Part shown: positions 48,919-57,234 of the stretch, piece after piece | Position numbering within the stretch: the first letter of the stretch is position 1 | Layout of the letters: each line of letters opens with the position of its first letter | Assembly: GCA_035938395.1 (NCBI GenBank) | Contig: DASZGY010000095.1 | Span: forward strand, 1-59,954 | Direction of reading: 5' to 3' | DNA length: 59,954 nucleotides | Source of the DNA: JALZAA01 sp035938395 | GTDB taxonomy: Bacteria > Actinomycetota > Acidimicrobiia > IMCC26256 > JACDBD01 | Made by a program: the position numbers and the translations under genes | The notes under the pieces: model-generated | Told to the model about the DNA's origin: nothing | Database searches by the model: none | Seen by the model: the letters and a program-made list of their open reading frames with translations, nothing else

Positions 48919-49572
48919 CTACCCGGTCGAGCCGTTCGCGGCCTCGTCCACGAGCCAGATCACGCGTGCGGCCGACACGCGCGCGGCAGGGAGGTCGTCG
49001 CCGGACTTGACCCGCTGTAGCGCTTCGCGCTTTCCCTCCCCTGCGACCGTGAAGACCGCGAGGCGAGACTGGTTCAAGGCCGGGAACGTCAGCGTCAGAC
49101 GCGGGTGCGGGTGGAGCTCGTCGCCGGTCGCGACGACCAGCCGCTCCCGTTCGTCGAGCGACGGCGAACCCGGGAACAACGACGCGGTGTGCCCGTCGGG
49201 ACCGAGACCGAGGTGGACGAAGCCGAGCGGGCCGTAGTCACGGAGGAGCCGGTCGTACGCGTCGGCGGCCTCCTCGATCGAGTCGCCTGCGTGCCGCAGG
49301 GAGTAGACCGAGCGCGGTTCCACCTGGTCGACGAACGCCTGACGCGCCATGCCCTCGTTCGACTCCGGGTCGTCGACCGGCACCCACCGCTCGTCGCCGA
49401 AGAACACGTCGACCTCACTCCAACCCACGTCGGCGACCGTCAGCAGCTCGTAGCTCTCACGAGCGGTCGACCCGCCCGAGAGCGCGAGCGACGCCGGCCC
49501 CTCCTCGGCGACGAGCGCCGCGAACGCGCGCGGCACGTGCTCGACGACGCGCAACTCGCCGTGGAGGCTCAT
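48919..49572 (-). CDS. pgl: 6-phosphogluconolactonase
   Basis: 217 residues. LALSGGSTARESYELL (about 29-44), VDVFFGDERWVPVDDPESNEGMARQAFVD (about 54-82; the DERWVP signature), HLGLGPDGHTASLFPGSP (about 119-136, with conserved GPDGHTASLFP) and the C-terminal VIWLVDEAANGS complete the family. It hydrolyses the lactone from Zwf. Its ATG overlaps the zwf stop (ATGA), so the pair is coupled. Confidence 0.93.
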   Translation of the reverse strand: MSLHGELRVVEHVPRAFAALVAEEGPASLALSGGSTARESYELLTVADVGWSEVDVFFGDERWVPVDDPESNEGMARQAFVDQVEPRSVYSLRHAGDSIEEAADAYDRLLRDYGPLGFVHLGLGPDGHTASLFPGSPSLDERERLVVATGDELHPHPRLTLTFPALNQSRLAVFTVAGEGKREALQRVKSGDDLPAARVSAARVIWLVDEAANGSTG

Positions 49573-51083
49573 GGCGTCCGCCACGTGTCGCCGTAGCTCT
49601 GCGCGAGGAGGTCGTCGGCTTCCTTCGGGCCCCAGCTGCCCGCGGGATAGAAGGAGAGAGGGACGGTGCCGGCGTCGAACGCATCGATGAGGGGCTGCAC
49701 GATCCGCCACGCCTGGTCCACCTCGTCGGCGCGGATGAAGAGCGTCGCGTCGCCGAGGAAGGCGTCACCGAGGACGCGCTCGTACGCCTCAGGGGGCTGT
49801 TCGGTGAACGCGAGCCGGTACCGGAAGTCGAGCGCCACGCCGCGTACACGAAACGACACGCCGGGCACCTTGGCCGCGAACTCGAGGGTGATTCCCTCGT
49901 CGGGCTGGATGTGCATGACCATCGTGTTCGGCTCGACGGAGTCGACCGCGCTGGACGGTAGGGGGAGGAACGGCACCTGCTTGTACCGCAGCGCGACCTC
50001 GGTGACCCGATGGGGGAGTCGTTTCCCCGTGCGGACGTAGAACGGCACGCCGGCCCAGCGCCAGTTGTCGACGTCGAGCTCGAGCGCGAGGTACGTCTCG
50101 ACGTTGCTCTGGGGCGAGACGCCCTCTTCCTCCCGGTAGCCCGGAACCTCGATGCCGCCGATCTCGCCGCGTGTGTATTGCCCCCGAACGACGACGCGCC
50201 CGAGCTCGGCGGAGTCGAGCGGACGAACCGACCGAAGCGCCTTCACCTTCTCGTCGCGGATCGCGTTGGCGTCGAACGAGGCCGGTGGTTCCATCGCCGT
50301 CAGCGCCAACACCTGGAGGAGGTGGTTCTGGAGGATGTCGCGCAACGCGCCGGACTGCTCGTAGAAGGTTCCGCGATGCTCGATACCGAGGTCCTCCGCC
50401 ACCGTGATCTGCACGTGGTCGACGTACCGGCGGTTCCAAATGGGCTCGAAGATCGTGTTGGTGAACCGAAGGGCGAGGATGTTCTGGACGGTCTCCTTCG
50501 CCAGGTAGTGATCGATCCGGTAGATCTGGTGCTCTCGGAAGTACTCGTGGAGCTGTGCGTCGAGGTGGCGCGAGCTCTGCAGGTCGCGGCCGAAGGGCTT
50601 CTCGACGACGATCCGACGGAAGTGCCCTCCTGACTCCTCGGTGAGCCCGGCGCGTCCGAGGCCGGCAGCAACCGTTCCGAACAGTTGCGGGATGGTGGCG
50701 AGGTAGTAGAGCGCGTTGCCGGCGGTCCCGTATTGCGCGTCGGAGGCGGTCAGCGCCTCGCCGAGCCGGCGGAACGTGTCGTCGTCGTCGAAGGCGCCGG
50801 CGATGTAGCGGTACTGCACGCCCAGCCGGTCCAGGACGTTCTGCCGTCCCGCGGCATCGCCGTTGCCGGCTTTGGCGATCGAGTTCCGCACCTCGGTCGC
50901 GAAGTCCTCGTCGCTCATGAGGGTGCGCGAGACACCGACAATGACGAGTCGACGCGGGAGCTTCCCTCCGTCGGCCAGCGACGCGAGGGCGGGATACAGC
51001 TTGCGATGGGCGAGATCACCGGTCGCGCCGAACACGACGAGTGCCGCCGAGACCGCCACCGACGCGCTGCTGGCACTCGTCAT
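49569..51083 (-). CDS. zwf: Glucose-6-phosphate 1-dehydrogenase
   Basis: 504 residues. NADP motif GATGDLAHRKLYPAL (about 19-33), RIVVEKPFGRDL (about 156-167), and the active-site RIDHYLAKETVQN (about 189-201, with the catalytic His) are intact, and LLQVLALTAMEPPASF follows. It opens the oxidative pentose phosphate pathway, making NADPH. It is followed by pgl. The uracil-DNA glycosylase gene starts 41 bases upstream on the other strand, splitting this block from tal-tkt. Confidence 0.95.
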   Translation of the reverse strand: MTSASSASVAVSAALVVFGATGDLAHRKLYPALASLADGGKLPRRLVIVGVSRTLMSDEDFATEVRNSIAKAGNGDAAGRQNVLDRLGVQYRYIAGAFDDDDTFRRLGEALTASDAQYGTAGNALYYLATIPQLFGTVAAGLGRAGLTEESGGHFRRIVVEKPFGRDLQSSRHLDAQLHEYFREHQIYRIDHYLAKETVQNILALRFTNTIFEPIWNRRYVDHVQITVAEDLGIEHRGTFYEQSGALRDILQNHLLQVLALTAMEPPASFDANAIRDEKVKALRSVRPLDSAELGRVVVRGQYTRGEIGGIEVPGYREEEGVSPQSNVETYLALELDVDNWRWAGVPFYVRTGKRLPHRVTEVALRYKQVPFLPLPSSAVDSVEPNTMVMHIQPDEGITLEFAAKVPGVSFRVRGVALDFRYRLAFTEQPPEAYERVLGDAFLGDATLFIRADEVDQAWRIVQPLIDAFDAGTVPLSFYPAGSWGPKEADDLLAQSYGDTWRTP

Positions 51084-51124
51084 GCGCTGCTGCTCCGGAG
51101 CCGGCTCACGAGGTTTGGTGGAGC

Positions 51125-51877
51125 GTGACGGACCACAACGTCACACACGACGATGATACGGGCGTGGAAGCGCGATCGGTCTCCGTCGACGAGCAGCTGC
51201 CCATGACGCTCGCGCACCTGCACCGGGACATGGCAGTCGGTACCACGCTCACGCTCGAGGTCGATCGCGGCGACAAGCAGGGGGAAGGGGTTGACCGTTT
51301 GCGTGATCTCGTGGTCGGCGCGGGGTTCGCGGTCGACGACGTGGATGTCGAAGACCTCTCGATCAAGATGCAGGCGCATCGCGAGCGGACGCTCGCCGAC
51401 ACGGTCGGGACCGGAATGCGCCTCTTGGTGTGCGGCCTGAACCCGAGCGTGTACGCGGCCGACGCCGGCGTCGGGTACGCGCGCCCGGGCAACCGCTTCT
51501 GGCCCGCGGCGCGCGCCGCGGGGATCGTCGAACGCGACCGGGACCCTGTCGACGCGCTCGTGCACCACGGGATGGGGATGACCGACCTCGTCAAGCGAGC
51601 CACCACGGGCGCGAGTGCCCTGACGGCCGCCGAGTACCGGTCGGGGGCGGCACGCGTGGAACGCCTGGTCCGCTGGCTGCGTCCTGCCGCGGTGTGCTTC
51701 GTCGGCCTGGCGGGGTGGCGCGCCGCCGTCGACCCGCGCGCGACAGCCGGCGAACAGTCGGCCGGCTTCGGTGGCGTGGCCGCGTACGTGATGCCGTCGA
51801 CCAGCGGCGCCAACGCGCACGCCCGGCTCGACGACCTCGCCGACCACCTGCGGGCGGCAGCTGTGCTCAGCCGGTGA
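51125..51877 (+). CDS. Mismatch-specific uracil-DNA glycosylase (MUG) with N-terminal extension
   Basis: 250 residues from GTG 51125. The UDG part begins around 97: LLVCGLNPSVYAADAGVGYARPGNRFWPA (with GLNPS and the NRFW pocket), then MGMTDLVKRATTGASAL and the C-terminal MPSTSGANAHA. It removes uracil (or thymine) opposite G. The first ~95 residues, LPMTLAHLHRDMAVGTTLTLEV with a GAGFAVDDVDVED stretch, resemble the last strands of a SAM-methyltransferase fold and lack a cofactor-binding motif. The gene sits on the plus strand inside a minus-strand pentose-phosphate block, between zwf and tal. Confidence 0.82.
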   Translation: MTDHNVTHDDDTGVEARSVSVDEQLPMTLAHLHRDMAVGTTLTLEVDRGDKQGEGVDRLRDLVVGAGFAVDDVDVEDLSIKMQAHRERTLADTVGTGMRLLVCGLNPSVYAADAGVGYARPGNRFWPAARAAGIVERDRDPVDALVHHGMGMTDLVKRATTGASALTAAEYRSGAARVERLVRWLRPAAVCFVGLAGWRAAVDPRATAGEQSAGFGGVAAYVMPSTSGANAHARLDDLADHLRAAAVLSR

Positions 51878-52970
51878 GCTCGCCGGCGCGCTTCTCGAGG
51901 CTGGCGAGACAGTCCCGGTACGACCGCTCGAAGCTGTCGACCCCTTCGCGCTCGAGCGTGTCGGTGAGGTCGCCGTAGTCGATGCCCACGCCGGCAAGAT
52001 CCTCGATGACGCGCCGTGCACCGTCGACATCGCGGGTGATCGTGTCGGGTCGGGGATCGCCGTGGTCGTGGAGCGCGTCGATCGAAGCCTGCGCGAGCGT
52101 GTTGACCGTGTCGGGCCCGACGAGCTCGTCGACGTAGAGCGTGTCGGAGTAGGCGGGGTTCTTGGTCGAGGTCGACGCCCACAACGGGCGCTGCAGACGC
52201 GCGCCGCGGGCGGCGAGCGCGTCCCAGCGGTCGCCGGCGAACGTCTCCCGGAACAGCCCGTAGGCGAGCTTGGCGTTGGCGACGGCGACCTTGCCCCGGA
52301 GCGGGTTTCCTTCGGGCAGGCGGCGGTCCGCCTCGGTGTCGACGCGGCTGACGAAGAACGACGCCACCGACGCGACTCGCGACAGGTCGCCGCCCTGCTC
52401 GGCATGACGCTCGAGCCCCCGTAGGTACGCCTCGACGACCTCGGCGTACCGGCCGAGCGAGAAGATCAGCGTGATGTTGATGGAGATGCCCTCGGCGAGG
52501 CATTCCTCGATGGCGGGGACGCCCGCCAGCGTGGCCGGGATCTTCACGAAGACGTTCGGACGGGCGGCCTGGTCGTGCAGCCAGTGGACCTGCTCGATCG
52601 TGGCGGCGGTCTCGTGGGCGCGGTCGGGCGCCACCTCCACCGACACGAAGCCGTCGGTCCCGTCGAGCGCGTCGTAGGTGGGGCGCAGCACGTCGGCGGC
52701 GTGGCGGATGTCGTCGAGGACGAGGGCCCAGTACGCCGAGTCGATGGGGGCGGCGTTCTTGGCCAGCTCCGTGAGCTGCTCGTCGTAGCCCTCGCCCGCG
52801 GCCATCGCCTTCTCGAAGATCGTCGGGTTCGACGTGACGCCGCGGATGCCGTCGCCGTCGACGAGACGCTGCAGTCCGCCTCCGGTGATCAGCTGACGGG
52901 TGAGGTTGTCGTACCAGGGGCTCTGCCCGTACTCGACGAGCCGGGCGATGGGGGAGCTGGTGACGGTCAT
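51867..52970 (-). CDS. tal: Transaldolase
   Basis: 367 residues. IRGVTSNPTIFEKAM (about 42-56) is the TSNP signature, NVFVKIPATLAGVPAIEECLAEGISINITLIFS (about 138-170) contains the Schiff-base Lys of VKIP, and RPLWASTSTKNPAYSD (about 268-283) follows. The length is that of the actinobacterial long transaldolase. It is five bases from tkt. Its last 11 bases overlap the mug gene on the other strand. Confidence 0.93.
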   Translation of the reverse strand: MTVTSSPIARLVEYGQSPWYDNLTRQLITGGGLQRLVDGDGIRGVTSNPTIFEKAMAAGEGYDEQLTELAKNAAPIDSAYWALVLDDIRHAADVLRPTYDALDGTDGFVSVEVAPDRAHETAATIEQVHWLHDQAARPNVFVKIPATLAGVPAIEECLAEGISINITLIFSLGRYAEVVEAYLRGLERHAEQGGDLSRVASVASFFVSRVDTEADRRLPEGNPLRGKVAVANAKLAYGLFRETFAGDRWDALAARGARLQRPLWASTSTKNPAYSDTLYVDELVGPDTVNTLAQASIDALHDHGDPRPDTITRDVDGARRVIEDLAGVGIDYGDLTDTLEREGVDSFERSYRDCLASLEKRAGELTG

Positions 52971-52975
52971 GGGGC

Positions 52976-55000
52976 CTACTTTCCGGGGGGATCGAGGGCG
53001 AGGAGGGCGCGGGCGCGCGCCACGACGTTCTCGGGCGTGTACCCCAGCTCGGCGAGGACGACGCTGCCCGGCGCCGACGCGCCGAAACGGTCGATGGCGA
53101 TGACGTCGTCGGCGTAGCGGTCCCACCCGAGGCTCGCGCCCGCCTCGACGGCCAGCGTCGGGACGCCCGGCGGCAGGACCTGGTCGCGGTACTCGTCGGT
53201 CTGCTCGGCGAAGAGATCCCACGACGGCATCGAGACGACACGGACCGAGAGGCCGTCTGTCTCCAGTTGCTCGCGGGCGTCGACGCACAGATGGACCTCG
53301 GAGCCGGTGCCGATCAGCACGAGGTCGAGGTCGCCGCTCTCGTCGACGAGTGTGTACGCGCCTCGCGGCACCCCTTCGGGCGCGCGCGCCGCGGTGGCAT
53401 CGAGCACGGGCAGGCTCTGGCGGGTCAGGATCATCGCCGTGGGTCCGTCGCCGTTGATGTGGACGCGCCACGCGTGGGGGACCTCGTTGGCGTCGGCGGG
53501 ACGGATCAGGCGCAGCCCCGGCATCGCCCGCATCGCCATCAGATGCTCGATCGGCTGGTGCGTCGGGCCGTCCTCACCCAGGCCGACGGAGTCGTGCGAC
53601 CAGACGAACGCCACCTTGGCGCGCTGGAGTGCAGCGAGGCGCACGGCGGGCCGTTCGTAGTCACTGAAGATGAAGAACGTCCCCCCGAACGGCAGCGCCC
53701 CGCCGGACACCGCCATCCCGTTCATGATCGAGCCCATGCCGTGCTCGCGCACGCCGAAGTGCAGCTGGCGGCCCGTGAAGTCGTCGCGCGTGATCTGGGC
53801 CTGGCCCTTCAGCTCGGTTCCGGTGTTGCCGGTGAGGTCGGCGCCGCCGCCGATCAACCCGGGCACGACGCCGAGAATCGCGTCGAGGACGGCTGCGCAT
53901 GCTTTGCGGGTAGCAATCTTCTCGCCGGGGTCCCATGAGGGAAGCTTCGACTCCCATCCCTCGCGGCCGCGGGCGCTGATCATCAGGTCGAATTCCTCGC
54001 CCTTGGCTGCGTCGCGCGTCTTGAAGGCCGTCACGCGCTCGCGCCACGCCTCGCGCTGCGGGCGGCCCCGCGCGCCCGCCTGGCGGTAGAACTCGAGCAC
54101 GTCGTCCGGCACCCAGAAGTCTTCCTGGGGCATGCCGAGGATGTCTTTGACCTTGGCGACCTCGTCGGCGCCGAGCGCGTTCCCGTGGGCGTACGCGGTG
54201 TCGGTGTAGTTCGGCGACGGGTAACCGATGTGGCTCCGCAGGATGAGCAAGGTGGGCCGGTCCTCGACCGCGATGCCCTCGCGCAGGCCGCGCTCCAGCG
54301 CGTCGAGGTCCTCGGACACTTCGCCCAGCTGTACGACGTGCCAGTGGTAACCCTCGAAGCGTGAACGCACGTCGTCGGAGTACGAGAGCTCGGTGGGGCC
54401 GTCGATCGAGATGTGGTTGTCGTCGTAGACGTAGACAAGACGTCCGAGCCCGAGGTGCCCCGCCAGCGAGGCGGTCTCGTGGCTCACGCCTTCCTCGAGG
54501 TCGCCGTCGGAGCAGATCGCGAACACGCGGTGGTCGCACACGTCCTCGCCGAAGCGCTCGCGGAGGTGGCGCTCGACGATGGCGATGCCGACGCCATTGC
54601 CGAAGCCCTGTCCGAGCGGGCCGGTCGTGACCTCGATGCCGGGCGCGTGCCCGCGCTCGGGGTGGCCGGCCGTGCGCGACCCCAGCTGGCGGAACTGCTT
54701 GAGGTCGTCGAGCTCGAGTCCGTACCCGGTGAGGTACAGCATCGAGTAGAGGAGCATCGACGCGTGCCCCGCCGACAGGACGAAGCGGTCGCGGTCGGGC
54801 CAGTCGGGGTCGGCGGCGTCGTAGCGGAGGATGCGGGTGAACAGCACGTTCGCCAGCGGCGCCAGCGCCATCGGAGTGCCGGGGTGGCCGGAGTTGGCCT
54901 TCTGGACCGCGTCCATCGACAGTCCGCGGATGACATCGACGGCGCGGCGCTCGAGCTCCTCGGATACCGCCGGTGTCTGAGCAACCGGTTCGGCCGTCAT
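52976..55000 (-). CDS. tkt: Transketolase
   Basis: 674 residues. QKANSGHPGTPMALAPLANVLF (about 33-54), thiamine-site ICSDGDLEEGVSHETASLAGHLGL (about 157-180) with NHISIDG after it, and ALPFGGTFFIFSDYERPAVRLAAL (about 430-453) are complete. It acts with transaldolase to interconvert pentose and triose/hexose phosphates. A palindrome GCCAAC-agt-GTTGGC lies 33 bases upstream of its ATG. Confidence 0.95.
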   Translation of the reverse strand: MTAEPVAQTPAVSEELERRAVDVIRGLSMDAVQKANSGHPGTPMALAPLANVLFTRILRYDAADPDWPDRDRFVLSAGHASMLLYSMLYLTGYGLELDDLKQFRQLGSRTAGHPERGHAPGIEVTTGPLGQGFGNGVGIAIVERHLRERFGEDVCDHRVFAICSDGDLEEGVSHETASLAGHLGLGRLVYVYDDNHISIDGPTELSYSDDVRSRFEGYHWHVVQLGEVSEDLDALERGLREGIAVEDRPTLLILRSHIGYPSPNYTDTAYAHGNALGADEVAKVKDILGMPQEDFWVPDDVLEFYRQAGARGRPQREAWRERVTAFKTRDAAKGEEFDLMISARGREGWESKLPSWDPGEKIATRKACAAVLDAILGVVPGLIGGGADLTGNTGTELKGQAQITRDDFTGRQLHFGVREHGMGSIMNGMAVSGGALPFGGTFFIFSDYERPAVRLAALQRAKVAFVWSHDSVGLGEDGPTHQPIEHLMAMRAMPGLRLIRPADANEVPHAWRVHINGDGPTAMILTRQSLPVLDATAARAPEGVPRGAYTLVDESGDLDLVLIGTGSEVHLCVDAREQLETDGLSVRVVSMPSWDLFAEQTDEYRDQVLPPGVPTLAVEAGASLGWDRYADDVIAIDRFGASAPGSVVLAELGYTPENVVARARALLALDPPGK

Positions 55001-55033
55001 GTCCTCTCCTCCGAATTTGAGCGTATGCCGACA

Positions 55034-55048
55034 GCCAACAGTGTTGGC
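55034..55048. promoter_or_regulatory. Palindrome upstream of transketolase
   Basis: GCCAACAGTGTTGGC: six-base arms around AGT, in the 64-base gap between the FIST gene and tkt. It could be a repressor site for the tkt-tal unit, or a hairpin in a read-through transcript from the FIST gene. Confidence 0.35.
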
Positions 55049-55064
55049 GTACCCCGTGTGGATG

Positions 55065-56210
55065 TCACGCGAACAACGCGAGGCTGGCGGTGAAGCCGTG
55101 GAGGAAGTTGCGGCCCCCGACTGGTCCGATCTCCCCGGCGCAGAACGCGCCCGCCAGCGGGATCGGCCCCAGCAGGTTCTCCACCATTCCGGCGTCGTGG
55201 TCGGGGACGGTGAAGAGGTGACGGCCGCGCCCGTTGCACGTGAACAGCAGTGCGGCCTCGGCGTCGACTCCGTTCAGCATCTCCCGGAGATCCTCGTCGG
55301 CGGCGCCGGCGTCCCGGACATGGAACTGCACGGTCTGTCCCACCGACACCTGCTCGCCGACCGCCAGCGCGCCCGAGCTCTCGTCGGCGCCGAGCAGGTT
55401 GCGGACGAGGAAGTCGCCCCGACCGAACTCGGCCTTGTGCTCGTCGACGACGAGTCCGACGTGGAGGCCGCGGCGCAACAGCTCGCGTTCCTCTTCCGAC
55501 GCCGCGCCGGCGAGCTCCTGCAGCCGCTCGATCGCCGGCTTTCCGCCGAGCTCCTCGATGAGGTTCTGCTCGCCGCGCGTGACGACATAGGGGCGGCCGA
55601 TCGGTCGGCAGCCCTGCGACACGAGCGTGCGGACCTCGATGCCGCCGCCGTCGACGAACACGCCGACCGCGCCCTCGTCGACGACGCGCTCGTCGAGCAC
55701 GAGGCGGTTGCCACCCGGGCTCCCCGCCGCCGACGCCAGCCCGCCGATGATCTGCAGGCCGGGGAGGTCTCGGTTGACGCGCTGGAGGAACGCGTCGACC
55801 GGGAACGTGAACGGGTCCGCGAAGAGCAGGAGGCTGCCGGGCGATCGGTCGAGCGACGGCCAGCCCGTGAGCGCGGCGCCGTCGGGCGTCTCCTGCACCC
55901 GGAGCGTGACCGGTGTGAGCGTGGCGGCGTCGAGACGGGCGGCGAAGACCGTGAGCGCGGGGTTCTCCTCGATCTCGTGGGGCCCGCCGGCGACCGCGAC
56001 GGCGGTGCCGCCCACAAGCACTCGGGGCTCGAGGATGTTCCGCAACGCGGGCCCGATGTCCTCGAACGCGCCGACGTGATGCGTGGACGCGAAGCAGACG
56101 GCGAGATCGCAGCCTTCGCCGTCGAGGCGCTCGAGGATCTCACCTGCGGCCTCGCCGACCGCGTTGGCCGCGATCGGGTGTTGCGAGAGCGCCGACGCAA
56201 ACCTGGTCAT
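55065..56210 (-). CDS. FIST domain protein (signal-input FIST N/C)
   Basis: 381 residues from ATG 56210. The FIST-N part shows CDLAVCFASTHHVGAFEDI (about 34-52), VGGTAVAVAGGPHEIEENPALTVFAA (about 66-91), and IIGGLASAAGSPGGNRLVLDERVVDEGAVGVFVDG. The FIST-C part shows DEDLREMLNGVDAEAALLFTCNGRGRHLF (about 300-328) and the terminal AGAFCAGEIGPVGGRNFLHGFTASLALF. FIST domains are predicted small-ligand sensors, usually fused to signalling domains; here the protein is stand-alone. It is joined to the upstream gene by ATGA. Confidence 0.88.
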   Translation of the reverse strand: MTRFASALSQHPIAANAVGEAAGEILERLDGEGCDLAVCFASTHHVGAFEDIGPALRNILEPRVLVGGTAVAVAGGPHEIEENPALTVFAARLDAATLTPVTLRVQETPDGAALTGWPSLDRSPGSLLLFADPFTFPVDAFLQRVNRDLPGLQIIGGLASAAGSPGGNRLVLDERVVDEGAVGVFVDGGGIEVRTLVSQGCRPIGRPYVVTRGEQNLIEELGGKPAIERLQELAGAASEEERELLRRGLHVGLVVDEHKAEFGRGDFLVRNLLGADESSGALAVGEQVSVGQTVQFHVRDAGAADEDLREMLNGVDAEAALLFTCNGRGRHLFTVPDHDAGMVENLLGPIPLAGAFCAGEIGPVGGRNFLHGFTASLALFA

Positions 56211-56590
56211 GGCGCCGGGACGGCGGTCAGGGGGACGACAACGCTCGAGCCCGACTCCGTGATGGTGCAACGCGCCTCGATCGTCCCCGGTCCGGGAAAC
56301 TCGAGCTCCGGTCGCACGAGGCGGTAGCCGAACTTGCCCGGCTCGACCGAGAACTGTTGGGCGTTGCGGGCGATCTCCTCGCCATCCCGGGTGAAGACCG
56401 CTTCGAGGGTCCCCATGCCGCTGTCGTCGACCGGCGCGCGCACGAGGACGACGAGGTGGGGCGTCATCTTCGCCGGGAACTCCGCCACCGGCTCGGAGAA
56501 GAACGCGCCGGTGATGTCGATGCGGGTCGACCCGCCCGCGACCTGGCGAAACTCGAGGTTCTCGACGAACAGCGCCGCGACAATGTCCAC
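56207..56590 (-). CDS. Small beta-rich protein cotranscribed with the FIST gene
   Basis: 127 residues from GTG 56590. Beta-strand-rich with VENLEFRQVAGGSTRIDITGAFF, FPAKMTPHLVVLVRAP and a C-terminal GPGTIEARCTITESGSSVVVPL. It resembles the small DUF6941-type proteins, but this is a guess. It overlaps the FIST gene by ATGA. Confidence 0.6.
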   Translation of the reverse strand: MDIVAALFVENLEFRQVAGGSTRIDITGAFFSEPVAEFPAKMTPHLVVLVRAPVDDSGMGTLEAVFTRDGEEIARNAQQFSVEPGKFGYRLVRPELEFPGPGTIEARCTITESGSSVVVPLTAVPAP

Positions 56591-56621
56591 GCCTGTGAGG
56601 CTAGCGAGATGATCCCCTGCG

Positions 56622-56627
56622 TAGGCT
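56622..56627 (+). promoter_or_regulatory. -10 box (TAGGCT) of leaderless cupin gene
   Basis: TAGGCT is seven bases before the GTG of the cysteine-dioxygenase-like gene, with no ribosome site. Identical hexamer to the fbiC box on the other strand. Confidence 0.35.
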
Positions 56628-56634
56628 TCTCGGC

Positions 56635-57234
56635 GTGACGGACGCCGTTGCGGAGTTGGCCGACGCCGTTGCCACGGTCCTCGACCGTGAGTTGTCCGAG
56701 GAGGAATCGATCGCGGCCATGCGGCCGGCGATGGACCACCTCCTGGCTCGGGCGGACGAGCTCCCGGCCAGGGCGTCGCGGCCGGACGCCGACGGCGGCG
56801 CGATCGGGCACCTGCTGCACGCCGACCCGGGCGAGCGGTTCCACATCCTGTCGGTCGTCTTCCCACCCGGCACGAGCAGCGGGACCCACGAGCACGGATG
56901 CTGGGGGATCATCGGCTACGTCGCCGGCCTGGACGAGGAGACGCGCTACCGGCGCGTCGACGGCGGGAGTGGCGACGACGGGTGCGTGCTCGAGGAAGTC
57001 GACCGCGTCGTGCACGACCCGGGCACGATTTCGCGTCTGCTGCCCCCCGACGAGATGCATCACCGGGTGCGCAACCCCGGCACAGTCGACGGCGTGTCCG
57101 TGCACGTGCTCTGCCGGCTGCCGGAGTCGCACCCCCACAAGTTCTACGACCGGGAGCGTCACCGGTTGCTCCCGTACCCGTTCCGCCGGCTGCCGGGCGC
57201 ACTCGTGCGAGCTGAGGTGGAGTTCCCGGGCTAG
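56635..57234 (+). CDS. Cysteine-dioxygenase-like cupin protein
   Basis: 199 residues. The iron-binding cupin stretch THEHGCWGIIGYVAGLDEETRYRR (about 82-105, HxH...E) and the later DEMHHRVRNPG (about 140-150) supply three His ligands. The region FHILSVVFPPGTSSG precedes it. This is the layout of cysteine dioxygenase and related thiol dioxygenases, which oxidise a thiol to sulfinate. It ends convergent with the nagA-like gene (4-base overlap). Substrate not certain. Confidence 0.8.
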   Translation: MTDAVAELADAVATVLDRELSEEESIAAMRPAMDHLLARADELPARASRPDADGGAIGHLLHADPGERFHILSVVFPPGTSSGTHEHGCWGIIGYVAGLDEETRYRRVDGGSGDDGCVLEEVDRVVHDPGTISRLLPPDEMHHRVRNPGTVDGVSVHVLCRLPESHPHKFYDRERHRLLPYPFRRLPGALVRAEVEFPG

